From the NCBI GenBank assembly GCA_904387375.1, contig CAJFLE010000005.1, positions 21,309 to 85,308 on the forward strand: 64,000 bases of DNA, written 5' to 3'. Shown here in pieces: positions 8,500 through 18,865 of the stretch (its first letter is position 1; each line of letters opens with the position of its first letter). The position numbers and the translations under genes are program-made. Origin of the DNA: Candidatus Protoclostridium gallicola. GTDB lineage: Bacteria > Bacillota > Clostridia > Christensenellales > Pumilibacteraceae. The notes beneath the pieces were generated by a model. The model did not search any database, was not told the origin of the DNA, and was given only the letters and a program-made list of their open reading frames with translations.

Positions 8500-9318
8500 A
8501 AGTCGCCGGATGCGGTCGCATACGTCGCCGGCGAAACGCATAACGGCCGCCGAAGCATACTCCGCCGGATCTCCGCCCGACATCAGCGGCGTCATGTCCA
8601 TTGCGAGAGAAAGCGCCGACGCTCCGTCGCACGCGTGCGATTCGGAGAAAGTCGCATGCGCGGCGCGCCTGCCGAGCGCGGCCGTATCATATCTCTTGCC
8701 GCCGGCTATCTGACTGTCATAAACGGTCAGAAGAGCGCGTGCAAGACCGGGCCTCGCGCTTACATCGAAAGCCACTCGCTCTTTCCCCGTCAGCCAGTCG
8801 AGATCGCGCCAGACTTCGCAGCCGTAAAGGACCGAAGGACGCTTATCCGCAGGCAGGCGCCGCAGTGCGGCGATCAGTCTGAGAGCAACAGCGACATGCG
8901 TATCGTGCCTGTCCGTAAGCGCGTGCGTGTACACGACGCGCGGGCGCATGACAAGAAGCAGACGCACGTACTCGTCGGTTATGCCGGAAAGCGAAGGATT
9001 CCTGATTTCGCACGACGGCCGGCCGAGCAGAACAAGCGAAGAATACTTTCCGACATCAGCGGCACGCTTCTGTTCGGTTATGCGGACGGCGGCCATTTCT
9101 CCGTCCGACATCAAAGCGTAATCCCCTCTTCTCGGACTTCCGGCTCCGTCAGCCGTTACTATCGCAGAGAAATAATTGTCCGGTTTTCCGTAACAGTCGA
9201 GTATGCCCGGGTACGCCATTATCTCGGTATCGTCCTGATGCGCGGACACAGCAAGATGCGTCGTGCGCCGAAGTCCCTCGCTTTCTTCCGCGCCGTCCGG
9301 AATGTAAATTTCGGTCAT
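8494..9318 (-). CDS. PIG-L/LmbE family deacetylase
   Basis: AHQDDTE and HDTH metal-binding motifs. Confidence 0.87.
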   Translation of the reverse strand: MTEIYIPDGAEESEGLRRTTHLAVSAHQDDTEIMAYPGILDCYGKPDNYFSAIVTADGAGSPRRGDYALMSDGEMAAVRITEQKRAADVGKYSSLVLLGRPSCEIRNPSLSGITDEYVRLLLVMRPRVVYTHALTDRHDTHVAVALRLIAALRRLPADKRPSVLYGCEVWRDLDWLTGKERVAFDVSARPGLARALLTVYDSQIAGGKRYDTAALGRRAAHATFSESHACDGASALSLAMDMTPLMSGGDPAEYASAAVMRFAGDVCDRIRRLS

Positions 9319-9779
9319 TTCTTTTTCTCCATTACTTCATACGACATTACGCTGCCGCCGCATGTTATACATTCGGTACGGACGCGCGCATATCCACGCC
9401 CGGCATATACGGAAACCGCGGGCGCGGAAGCGTCGCAAATCGCGCAGTCGTGCTCGGAAAAAATCATCTCTTCCGCGCGATCCATCAGCGCGGAACCTAT
9501 GCCGCGCCGCATGTAACGAGGCGACACGAAAAGCCTCTTCACGGTATTCCCGCAGACGGTAACGGTGCCGACGACCAGCCCGTCCAGCCTCACACAATAT
9601 ACTATGCGTGACATAATATCGGATAAAACCGCAGATTTTTCATGCAAAGACAGAAAAAAGTCCACGAATTCACCGGTATAATACAGCGGATAAACCGTGC
9701 GCACGGAATCGCCGATGACAGCGCAAATACCGTCAAGATCCGCGGGCGACGCAAGTTCTATACAAAATCCGTCGTTCAT
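9315..9779 (-). CDS. GNAT family N-acetyltransferase
   Basis: VKRLFVSPRYMRRGIGSALMDRAEE acetyl-CoA motif. Confidence 0.85.
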   Translation of the reverse strand: MNDGFCIELASPADLDGICAVIGDSVRTVYPLYYTGEFVDFFLSLHEKSAVLSDIMSRIVYCVRLDGLVVGTVTVCGNTVKRLFVSPRYMRRGIGSALMDRAEEMIFSEHDCAICDASAPAVSVYAGRGYARVRTECITCGGSVMSYEVMEKKK

Positions 9780-9796
9780 AATAGCTACATACGATA

Positions 9797-9838
9797 AAGC
9801 CCCGGCCGCGTGAGCAGACGCGCCGGGGCTGTTTTGTT
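9797..9838 (-). terminator. Terminator-like hairpin between the GNAT gene and guaA
   Basis: AGCCCCGGC...GCCGGGGCT, weak T-tract. Confidence 0.45.
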
Positions 9839-11366
9839 ATTCCCACTCTATGGTTGCGGGCGGCTTGGACGTAATGTCGTACGCCACGCGGTTTATCCCC
9901 TTCACTTCGTTGACGATGCGTGAGGAGATGGTTTCGAGCACGTCGTACGGAATGCGCGCCCAGTCCGCGGTCATGCCGTCCACGCTCGTCACCGCGCGCA
10001 GGCCGCACACGCGGTCGTACGTGCGCTCGTCGCCCATGACGCCTACCGTCTGCACGTTGGTGAGCACCGCAAAATACTGCCATATCTCTTTGTCCAGTCC
10101 CGCCTTCGCGATCTCCTCGCGGTATATGTAATCGGCCTCCTGGAGCACCTTCACCTTTTCTGCGGTGACCTCGCCTATTATCCTTATGCCGAGGCCGGGG
10201 CCCGGGAACGGCTGGCGGAGCACTATGGACGCGGGCAGTCCGATTTCGAAGCCGCAGGCGCGCACTTCGTCCTTGAACAGGTCGCGCAGAGGCTCGACTA
10301 TTTCCTTGAAATCCACCACGTCGGGCAGTCCGCCCACGTTGTGGTGGCTCTTTATTTTCGCGCTCGCACCCAAACCGCTTTCGATGACGTCGGGATATAT
10401 CGTGCCCTGCACGAGGTAGTCCACCGCGCCTATCTTCTTCGCCTCTTCCTCGAACACCTTGATGAACTCGGCGCCGATGATCTTGCGTTTCTTCTCCGGT
10501 TCGGTCACGCCCGCGAGCTTGGAGAGGAAACGCTCGCCCGCGTCGACGGCGATGAGGTTCATGCCCTGCTCGTCGCGGAACACGCGCACGATCTCTTCGG
10601 TTTCGTTCTTGCGCATGAGGCCGTGGTCGACGTACACGCAGACGAGGTTGGGGCACGCCTTATGCACGAGCGTGGCCGCGACGGCGGAATCCACGCCGCC
10701 GGACAGCGCGCACAGCACCTTTTTGTTTCCGATCTTCTTTCTGAGCGCGTCTATGGTCATGGACGCGAAGTTGCCCATCGTCCAGTCCCCTTTCGCGCCG
10801 CAGACGTTGTAAAGGAAATTGCGGAGTATCTTTTCGCCTTCTTCGGTGTGCATGACCTCGGGGTGGAACTGCACGCCGTAAAGGCCGCGCTCCGCGCATT
10901 CCATAGCAGCGACCGGACAGGTCGGAGTGGATGCGGTGGCTCGGAAACCCGCGGGCAGCTTCTCCACGTAATTGGAATGGCTCATCCAGCACAGCGACTG
11001 CTTTTTCACGCCTTCGAACAGCGCGCTGCTCTCCACGGTCAGCGTCTGCCTGCCGTATTCGCGGGGGCCCTGCCCCACGACGCCGCCCGTCATATCCGCG
11101 ATGAGCTGGCAGCCGTAGCAGATGCCGAGCACGGGCACGCCCGACTCGATGAGCGCGCGCTCCACCTTGGGCGCGTTTTCGTCGAACGTATTGCTCGGCC
11201 CGCCCGTAAAGATTATGCCTATCGGCTTTTTGGCGAGCAGCTTATCCGTCGGCGTCGTGTAAGGCAGCAGTTCGCAGTATACGTTATGCTCGCGAACGCG
11301 GCGCGCTATGAGCTGATTGTACTGTCCTCCGAAGTCGAGGACGATCATAGTCTGGCGTGAATCCAT
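9837..11366 (-). CDS. guaA: GMP synthase (glutamine-hydrolyzing)
   Basis: GATase ([15 protein letters not shown]), [19 protein letters not shown]-terminal [27 protein letters not shown]. Confidence 0.98.
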   Translation of the reverse strand: MDSRQTMIVLDFGGQYNQLIARRVREHNVYCELLPYTTPTDKLLAKKPIGIIFTGGPSNTFDENAPKVERALIESGVPVLGICYGCQLIADMTGGVVGQGPREYGRQTLTVESSALFEGVKKQSLCWMSHSNYVEKLPAGFRATASTPTCPVAAMECAERGLYGVQFHPEVMHTEEGEKILRNFLYNVCGAKGDWTMGNFASMTIDALRKKIGNKKVLCALSGGVDSAVAATLVHKACPNLVCVYVDHGLMRKNETEEIVRVFRDEQGMNLIAVDAGERFLSKLAGVTEPEKKRKIIGAEFIKVFEEEAKKIGAVDYLVQGTIYPDVIESGLGASAKIKSHHNVGGLPDVVDFKEIVEPLRDLFKDEVRACGFEIGLPASIVLRQPFPGPGLGIRIIGEVTAEKVKVLQEADYIYREEIAKAGLDKEIWQYFAVLTNVQTVGVMGDERTYDRVCGLRAVTSVDGMTADWARIPYDVLETISSRIVNEVKGINRVAYDITSKPPATIEWE

Positions 11367-11380
11367 TTATTTACTCCTTG

Positions 11381-12106
11381 TCAAATCGTAATCGGTTTGT
11401 TGAAATCGGCTTTTGTCATCTCGTACAGGCCTATCGCCACCGCCTGCGGCAGATTGAGCGAGTCTATCTCGCGCGAGTGACGTATGACTACGGGCGTGCC
11501 CGCTTCCGCAAGTCCGGGCGGCAGGCCTGAGCCTTCGTTGCCGAACACGTATGCACGCTCGCCCGCGCGCGGTTTTACGTCCGTAAGCGACACGCTGCGG
11601 CCGTCCAGCATGAACAGATATTTGTCCTCGTCATGCGCGGCGGCATAAGTTTCCCAGTCCGGGAAAAGCGCTATGTCCAGCGCGAACACCGCGCCCATGG
11701 AAGCGCGCACGGTGCGCGGATCGTAGACGTCGGCGGCGTCGCCCGCCACCGCGAGGGCGGTCACTCCGAAGCCGAGCATGGTGCGCATTATGGTACCGAG
11801 ATTGCCCGCGTCCGAGGGGCGCACGAGGCAGACGTGCGTGCGGCGGCCGAACGGGAAAAAGCGTTTGCGGAAGGCGCCGACGACGAAGGTATTGCCCTTC
11901 TTCGCCACGCGCTCGACGTCGCGGTCGCTGACGTATACCCTGTCCCGCACAGGCGACAGCGCCTCCTCCACCTCTTCCGTCATTCTGAACTTGGAGTGCA
12001 GTGCGACGGCGACAACGTCGTCCGGGCGGCGGCGAACCAGCTCTACGGTCGGAAAAGCGCCGAGAGCATACGAGATATCACCTGCCTTGTCGTACGCGCG
12101 GAACAT
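11381..12106 (-). CDS. TrmH/SpoU family RNA methyltransferase
   Basis: RPSDAGNLGTIMRTMLGFG, VFGNEGSGLP, IDSLNLPQAVAIGLYE; start MFRAYD at 12106. Confidence 0.9.
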   Translation of the reverse strand: MFRAYDKAGDISYALGAFPTVELVRRRPDDVVAVALHSKFRMTEEVEEALSPVRDRVYVSDRDVERVAKKGNTFVVGAFRKRFFPFGRRTHVCLVRPSDAGNLGTIMRTMLGFGVTALAVAGDAADVYDPRTVRASMGAVFALDIALFPDWETYAAAHDEDKYLFMLDGRSVSLTDVKPRAGERAYVFGNEGSGLPPGLAEAGTPVVIRHSREIDSLNLPQAVAIGLYEMTKADFNKPITI

Positions 12107-12113
12107 ACTGTCA

Positions 12114-12142
12114 AGTATAAGGGAAACGCCGCGCTTTGTCAA
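12114..12142 (-). promoter_or_regulatory. trmH-like gene promoter, leaderless geometry
   Basis: TTGACA (12142-12137), 17 bp, TATACT (12119-12114), 7 nt, ATG 12106. Confidence 0.8.
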
Positions 12143-12167
12143 GTTATTTGCGGCGGCGACGAAAAGC

Positions 12168-12205
12168 GGAGCCGCGGCATGCGATAAACGCACGCGCGGC
12201 TCCGA
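12168..12205 (-). terminator. Terminator downstream of the P-type ATPase
   Basis: CGGAGCCGCG...CGCGGCTCCG followed by CTTTTCG. Confidence 0.55.
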
Positions 12206-12231
12206 AAGATGAATACAGTATGATAATTATA

Positions 12232-12263
12232 TATCGGCTTTATCTGTTATCGGCTTTATCTGT
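12232..12263. repeat. Perfect 16-bp tandem duplication at the ATPase stop codon
   Basis: TATCGGCTTTATCTGT x2 (12232-12247, 12248-12263). Confidence 0.9.
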
Positions 12264-14913
12264 ATGTGCCGACGCGGTTCTTTTCGGCGGTGCGGGATTT
12301 GATCGCGTCCCAGAACTTGCCGTATTCGGCGATGATCGTGGGCGCGAGAGTGAGCCCTATGACGACCAGCCACTGCAAACCGCCCAGAGTGCCGAGGCCG
12401 AGGGCGTTCGCCACGGGAGGCACTGCGGCGAGGAATGCGAACACCGCGAGCATTGCGGCGCAGCTGATATAAAGCTGAGGATTGTCCTTCACGCGGTATT
12501 TGTACATATTGCTGCGGCTGCGCACCGTCAGCACGTGGAGTATGGACGTCCAGCCGGTGACGAGGAACGCCATCGTCCTGCCCGTTTCCACCGACGTACC
12601 GTTGCCGAAGTCCACATGCATGCCGATGTAGAACGCGGCGAGCGACACTATTGCGAACACGCACGTTTGGCGTATTATGACTTCCATGAGTCCGCCGCCG
12701 AAGAAACTTTCGGTGCGGGCGATGGGACGGCGCTTCATTATGCGTTTATCCGATTCCTCCTTCGCGAGCGCCATGCCGGGAATACCGTCGCCGAGCACGT
12801 TGATTATGAGCAGCATGAGCGGCGTGAGCGGAAGATCCCAGTTCATGAACTGCGCGAACAGCATGACGATAATCTCGGAGATGTTGCACACGAGCAGGAA
12901 GTATACGAGTTTGCGTATGTTGGAGAAGATGTTGCGGCCTTCGGCGACGGCTTCTATTATGGTGGAGAACTTGTCGTCGGTAAGGATCATCTTGGCGGCG
13001 CTCTTGGCGACCTCGGTGCCGTTCACGCCCATGGCCACGCCGACGTCGGCGGCTTTGAGCGCGGGCGCGTCGTTGACTCCGTCGCCCGTCATCGCGACGA
13101 CGTCTCCCCTCGCCTGCCACGCCTTGACGATGCGTATCTTGTCCTCGGGCGACACGCGGGCGTAGACCGAATAAAATTCTATGCTGTCGGCGAGTTCCTC
13201 GTCGGACAGTTTTGCAAGCTCGGTGCCCGTTATGACGCCCTCGTTCGCGGTTATTATGCCCAGCTCGCGCGCTATCGCGGCGGCGGTAGCGGCGTGGTCG
13301 CCCGTTATCATTATCGTGCGTATGCCCGCCACTTTCGCCTTGGCTATCGCGGCGGCGGCTTCGGGGCGCGGCGGATCTATGATGCCGACGAAGCCCTCGA
13401 AAGTCAGGTCGCGTTCCAGTTCGGTCAGATCCTCCGGCAGTTTATCCACGCGGCGGCTGGCAAGCGCGATGACGCGGAGAGCGTCGGACGCGAACGCGTC
13501 GTGCGTCTGTTCGAGCGTGCGCATATAGTTATAATCGTCGCGGCGGAAAGGCAGGCGGTCGAAAGCGCCCTTGGTGAGCACGAGCCAGCCGCCCTCCGGC
13601 AGTTCGACGACGTTGGTCATCATCTTGCGCGACGACGAGAACGGGATCTCGCCGGCTTTCTTATACTTCTCGCCCAGATGCTCATAATCTATGCCCTTTT
13701 CCTTTGCGAGGCGGACGATGGCGGTTTCGGTGGGGTCGCCGAATATCTTCTCGTTGCCGTCGTCGTCCGTACCCACGGTGGCGGCGCAGGCGAGCGACAG
13801 TTTTTCGAGGAAGGACATCTGCGCCTCGCCGAACTCGGCGTCCTCGGCGACCGGGTCGCTGCCGTACACCCACAGGCGTTTGACGGTCATCTTGTTCATC
13901 GTCAGCGTGCCCGTTTTGTCCGAGCATATAACGGACGTGCTGCCCAGCGTCTCCACCGCCTGCATCTGGCGGACGAGCGCGTTCTTGGCCGCCATCTTCT
14001 TGGCGCCCTGCGTCAGTATGAGCGTGACGATGAGCGACAGCGTTTCGGGCACCGCGGCGACGGCGAGAGTGACGGCGACGAGCGCCATCTCCCATATACC
14101 GTGCCCCTGAACCAAGCCGACGACGAGCATGGCGATCGCCGACATGACGGCGACGCCGCTTATGACCTTTCCCACCTTGTCGAGACGGGTCTGGAGCGGG
14201 GTCTTCTGCTGTTTCGTATCTTTAAGGAACTGCGCGATCCTGCCTATCTGGGTGTTCATGCCCGTGCCGGTGACGATTGCCACGGCGGTGCCGGCAGTCA
14301 CGAGACAGCCGGAAAAAACGACGTTGACCCGGTCTCCGAGCGGCACGTCGCCGGACAGAACGGCGGAAGCGTCCTTTTCGGCGGGGACGCTCTCGCCCGT
14401 CAGCGACGATTCGTCCACGGCAAGGCTCTCGCACGTTATGAGGCGGGCGTCCGCGGGAACGAGGTCGCCCGTTTTCAGCATGATTATGTCGCCGGGAACG
14501 AGCAGCGCCGGATCAAGCTCGCGCACTTCCCCGCCGCGCAGCACGCGGCATATCGGCGACGACAGGCTTTTGAGCGCTTCCAGCGCGTTTTCGGCGCTGC
14601 GCTCCTGCGTCACCGCAAGGACGATGTTCATGACGATTACGGCGAACACGACGATCGGCTCTACGAAACTGCCGCCTTCGACTATGGACATGACGAGGCT
14701 GAGCACGCCGGCGATGAGCAGTATGATGACGGAAACGTCCTTAAACTGCGCGAGGATCTTGTAGATCAGTTTCTGTCTTTTGTGTGCCTCGAATACGTTT
14801 CTGCCGTACTCGGCGAGGCGCGCTTCCGCAGTTTCCTGCGACAGACCGCTCTCCGCGGTCACGCCGCTTTCACGCAGCAGCTCTTCGGGCGTTTTTTCGT
14901 AATTGCGCTCCAT
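12256..14913 (-). CDS. Cation-translocating P-type ATPase (P2-type, Ca2+-ATPase-like)
   Basis: DKTGTLT phosphorylation motif, MTGDGVNDAPALKAADVGVAMG, N-terminal cation ATPase domain. Confidence 0.93.
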   Translation of the reverse strand: MERNYEKTPEELLRESGVTAESGLSQETAEARLAEYGRNVFEAHKRQKLIYKILAQFKDVSVIILLIAGVLSLVMSIVEGGSFVEPIVVFAVIVMNIVLAVTQERSAENALEALKSLSSPICRVLRGGEVRELDPALLVPGDIIMLKTGDLVPADARLITCESLAVDESSLTGESVPAEKDASAVLSGDVPLGDRVNVVFSGCLVTAGTAVAIVTGTGMNTQIGRIAQFLKDTKQQKTPLQTRLDKVGKVISGVAVMSAIAMLVVGLVQGHGIWEMALVAVTLAVAAVPETLSLIVTLILTQGAKKMAAKNALVRQMQAVETLGSTSVICSDKTGTLTMNKMTVKRLWVYGSDPVAEDAEFGEAQMSFLEKLSLACAATVGTDDDGNEKIFGDPTETAIVRLAKEKGIDYEHLGEKYKKAGEIPFSSSRKMMTNVVELPEGGWLVLTKGAFDRLPFRRDDYNYMRTLEQTHDAFASDALRVIALASRRVDKLPEDLTELERDLTFEGFVGIIDPPRPEAAAAIAKAKVAGIRTIMITGDHAATAAAIARELGIITANEGVITGTELAKLSDEELADSIEFYSVYARVSPEDKIRIVKAWQARGDVVAMTGDGVNDAPALKAADVGVAMGVNGTEVAKSAAKMILTDDKFSTIIEAVAEGRNIFSNIRKLVYFLLVCNISEIIVMLFAQFMNWDLPLTPLMLLIINVLGDGIPGMALAKEESDKRIMKRRPIARTESFFGGGLMEVIIRQTCVFAIVSLAAFYIGMHVDFGNGTSVETGRTMAFLVTGWTSILHVLTVRSRSNMYKYRVKDNPQLYISCAAMLAVFAFLAAVPPVANALGLGTLGGLQWLVVIGLTLAPTIIAEYGKFWDAIKSRTAEKNRVGTYR

Positions 14914-15013
14914 ACCGTACGCTCCTTAAGTGTGATTTGCTCCCTTTATATTATCCCTCCGAGGGCGATGCGTTATTATACACCGCGCCGATTGAAATAA
15001 CATTAAAAATCTT

Positions 15014-15835
15014 TCAGCGTTTTACGTTTCTGTTATAGTGGTATATGTACTGCTGAGCAAGGCCGGAGAGACCGCCGTAGCGCGCGAGGTAGTGCGCGCG
15101 GATTTTGGCGTTGGTATCCAGCTCGTCGGTGCCGAGCGCCTGTTCCATCCACGTGTCCACGGGAAAGGTGTCGCCGCGCCCCAGCCCGAACAGCATGATG
15201 CAGTCGGCGACCTTGGGCCCCACGCCCTTGACGCCGAGCAGTTTTTTCATCGCCGAGGCGGTGTCCGACGCCTTTACGTCGGCTATGAACCCGTCGGTGA
15301 CGGTGCGGGCGGCTTCGTATAAGTACGGAGCGCGGTACCCGGCGCCGAGGCGGGCGAAATCTTCGGTCGTGAGCGCGCAAAGCTCTTCGCGCGTCGGGAA
15401 AGCATGGCCGCTCGGGATCCGGCGGCCGGCGGCTTCGCATATACGGGAAATTATGCCCTTTATGCGCGGGATATTGTTGTTCGCCGAAATGATGAAAGAG
15501 ATTATCATTTCGAAGGGATCCTGGCGGAGCAGGCGCACGCCGCGCGACGCGTCAGCGGCTTCCGTCAGTTCGGGAAACGCGCGCAGCTTCGCGTAAAGCG
15601 CGCCGTAGTCGACGTCGAGCGCGAAGTAGTCCGCGAAATAGTCGGGGTCGTCCGTTTCCACGGTTATCTCCTCCCCGCGCTGGCGGGCGCGGCAGTATTT
15701 GTCCTTCGACCACACCGAGTACCCGTCTCCGTCGGCAGCGAAGCGGAACATCTGTCCGCATTCCAGCGTGTCGGCGAGCGAGAAGCATTCCGCGTCCGCT
15801 ATTTTAAGTCCGTAGGCTTCTTTCGTTATGAGCAT
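15014..15835 (-). CDS. 8-oxoguanine DNA glycosylase (OGG1-like, HhH-GPD)
   Basis: TLECGQMFRF, IISANNNIPRIKGIISRI, LLGVKGVGPKVADCIMLF, FPVDTW. Confidence 0.9.
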   Translation of the reverse strand: MLITKEAYGLKIADAECFSLADTLECGQMFRFAADGDGYSVWSKDKYCRARQRGEEITVETDDPDYFADYFALDVDYGALYAKLRAFPELTEAADASRGVRLLRQDPFEMIISFIISANNNIPRIKGIISRICEAAGRRIPSGHAFPTREELCALTTEDFARLGAGYRAPYLYEAARTVTDGFIADVKASDTASAMKKLLGVKGVGPKVADCIMLFGLGRGDTFPVDTWMEQALGTDELDTNAKIRAHYLARYGGLSGLAQQYIYHYNRNVKR

Positions 15836-15934
15836 AATGAATCTCCGCGCATGTTATTGTTTTTTCGGGAAAGAAAAAAGAAAAACGGAAGCGGCGAAAA
15901 AAACAACCCCTTCCGTTCCTTTTCCTGCGTCCGA

Positions 15935-16207
15935 TCAACCGGCCGCTTCGGTCTTGACCTTCTCGTACTCGGCGAGAACGCGTTTGCCGAGCATTTCCCT
16001 GGTCTCGGTGTTGAGAGGATGAACGATGTCTTTATACTCGCCATCCGGTGTCTTCTTCGACGGCATCGCTATAAAACAACCTTCGCCGCCCTCGATGATC
16101 TTGACGTCGTGAACGACGAAACAGTCGTCGATCGTTACGGACGCAACGGCTTTGAGTTTGCCCTCGTCCTTTTTGATGAGTCTTACTCGTACTTCGGTGA
16201 TGTTCAT
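15935..16207 (-). CDS. spoVG: Septation/sporulation regulator SpoVG
   Basis: [13 protein letters not shown]...[21 protein letters not shown]...[26 protein letters not shown]. Confidence 0.96.
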   Translation of the reverse strand: MNITEVRVRLIKKDEGKLKAVASVTIDDCFVVHDVKIIEGGEGCFIAMPSKKTPDGEYKDIVHPLNTETREMLGKRVLAEYEKVKTEAAG

Positions 16208-16252
16208 TTTTCCCTTCCTGTATCTGGTTTGGCAGATCTTAGCTGCATATTG

Positions 16253-16281
16253 ATTATAACATATATTTTACCGTTTTGCAA
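16253..16281 (-). promoter_or_regulatory. spoVG promoter
   Basis: TTGCAA, 17 bp, TATAAT on the minus strand. Confidence 0.7.
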
Positions 16282-16299
16282 TACCTTTTGGAAAAAAAC

Positions 16300-16328
16300 T
16301 TGACTAAAAGACGCGGTTATTATATAAT
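16300..16328 (+). promoter_or_regulatory. Promoter of the wHTH-cysE-cysS operon, near-leaderless
   Basis: TTGACT (16300-16305), 17 bp, TATAAT (16323-16328), 10 nt, ATG 16339. Confidence 0.75.
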
Positions 16329-16338
16329 TACTTTTGAT

Positions 16339-16746
16339 ATGTACGAATTAGGGGAAAAACTCATAGAGCTGAGAATAGCCACGCGCGGCGCGTGCAACTT
16401 CGAACGCGGCAAAGGCTGCGCCGTCACGCTGCGCACGAAGGCGCTCTATCTGCTTTCCTTAAAGCCGCGCTCGCCCATCGATCTTATGGAACAGCTGTGC
16501 ATGGTCAAAAGCAACCTCGCCCTGCTGTGCAACAAACTCGTGGAGGACGGCGCCGTGGTCAAAGTCAAGAACTCGGAAGACAAACGCGTCATATCATACC
16601 ATATAACGGAAAAAGGCGAAAAGGAACTCGCCGAAGTGCTGGAAAAGCTGGAAGAAAAATTCAAGGGCGTTTTTTCGAATAAAAAGGAGTACGACGAGGG
16701 CGTGAAAAAGTTCGCCGACCTGCTCGACCTGCTCTCGTTCATCTGA
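16339..16746 (+). CDS. MarR-like winged-helix transcriptional regulator
   Basis: wHTH-like (IDLMEQLCMVKSNLALLCNKLVEDGAVVKVKNSEDKRVISYHITEKGEKEL); start MYELGEK. Confidence 0.7.
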   Translation: MYELGEKLIELRIATRGACNFERGKGCAVTLRTKALYLLSLKPRSPIDLMEQLCMVKSNLALLCNKLVEDGAVVKVKNSEDKRVISYHITEKGEKELAEVLEKLEEKFKGVFSNKKEYDEGVKKFADLLDLLSFI

Positions 16747-16759
16747 TACCAAGCCGGAC

Positions 16760-17421
16760 ATGAAAAGAAAAGTCAACAAAATAAAAGCGGATCTCCGTGC
16801 GGCGCTCGAACACGACCCCGCGGCCAAAAACGCGCTGGAAATCGTGCTCACGTACAACGGATTTCACGCGCTCGTACTTTACCGTGCGGCGCATTTTCTC
16901 CATGTCCGCGGTTTCAGACTGCTCGCGCGCATGATTTCGGCGTTCGGGCGGTTCGCCACCGGCATCGAGATACATCCGGGCGCCAGGATAGGCCACGGCG
17001 TGTTCATCGACCACGGCACCGGCGTCGTCATCGGAGAAACGACGGAGATCGGCAACAACGTCACGATTTATCAGGGCGCGACGCTGGGCGGCACGGGCAA
17101 GGACACGGGCAAGCGCCACCCCACCGTCGAGAACGGCGTCATGATCAGCGCGGGCGCGAAAGTGCTCGGCCCCATAACGATAGGGCGCAACGCCAAGATA
17201 GGCGCGGGCAGCGTGGTGCTTACGGACGTGCCCGCGAACGCGACCGTCGTCGGCGTACCCGGCGTCGTCGTCAGGCTGAACGGCGAGAGGCTGGACGACC
17301 TCGATCAGTGCCTCCCCGACCCCGTCGAGGACAAAATCTGCGCGCTGGAAAAGCGTATCGCGGAGCTGGAAAAACTGGTCGCGGCGACAGGCCTGCCGAA
17401 TAGCGAAAATAGTGAAGATTT

Positions 17422-17425
<4 letters not shown>
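16760..17425 (+). CDS. cysE: Serine O-acetyltransferase
   Basis: Left-handed beta-helix hexapeptides; TGIEIHPGARIGHGVFIDHGTGVVIGETTEIGNNVTIYQGATLGGTG. Confidence 0.96.
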
Positions 17426-18804
<1,379 letters not shown>

Positions 18805-18828
18805 AAAAACGTTTATGCTCAAATATTC

Positions 18829-18862
18829 AAAGGCGCGGCATTGCCGCGCCTTTTGCTTTTTT
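18829..18862. terminator. Bidirectional terminator between cysS and sbcC
   Basis: AAAGGCGCGGCATTGCCGCGCCTTTTGCTTTTTT. Confidence 0.75.
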
Positions 18863-18865
18863 CGG

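Noticed and set aside
12136-15000. 954-aa ORF on the plus strand
   Set aside because: Lies opposite the clearly coding P-type ATPase; repetitive Arg/His/Gly-rich translation typical of a spurious antisense frame in high-GC DNA.
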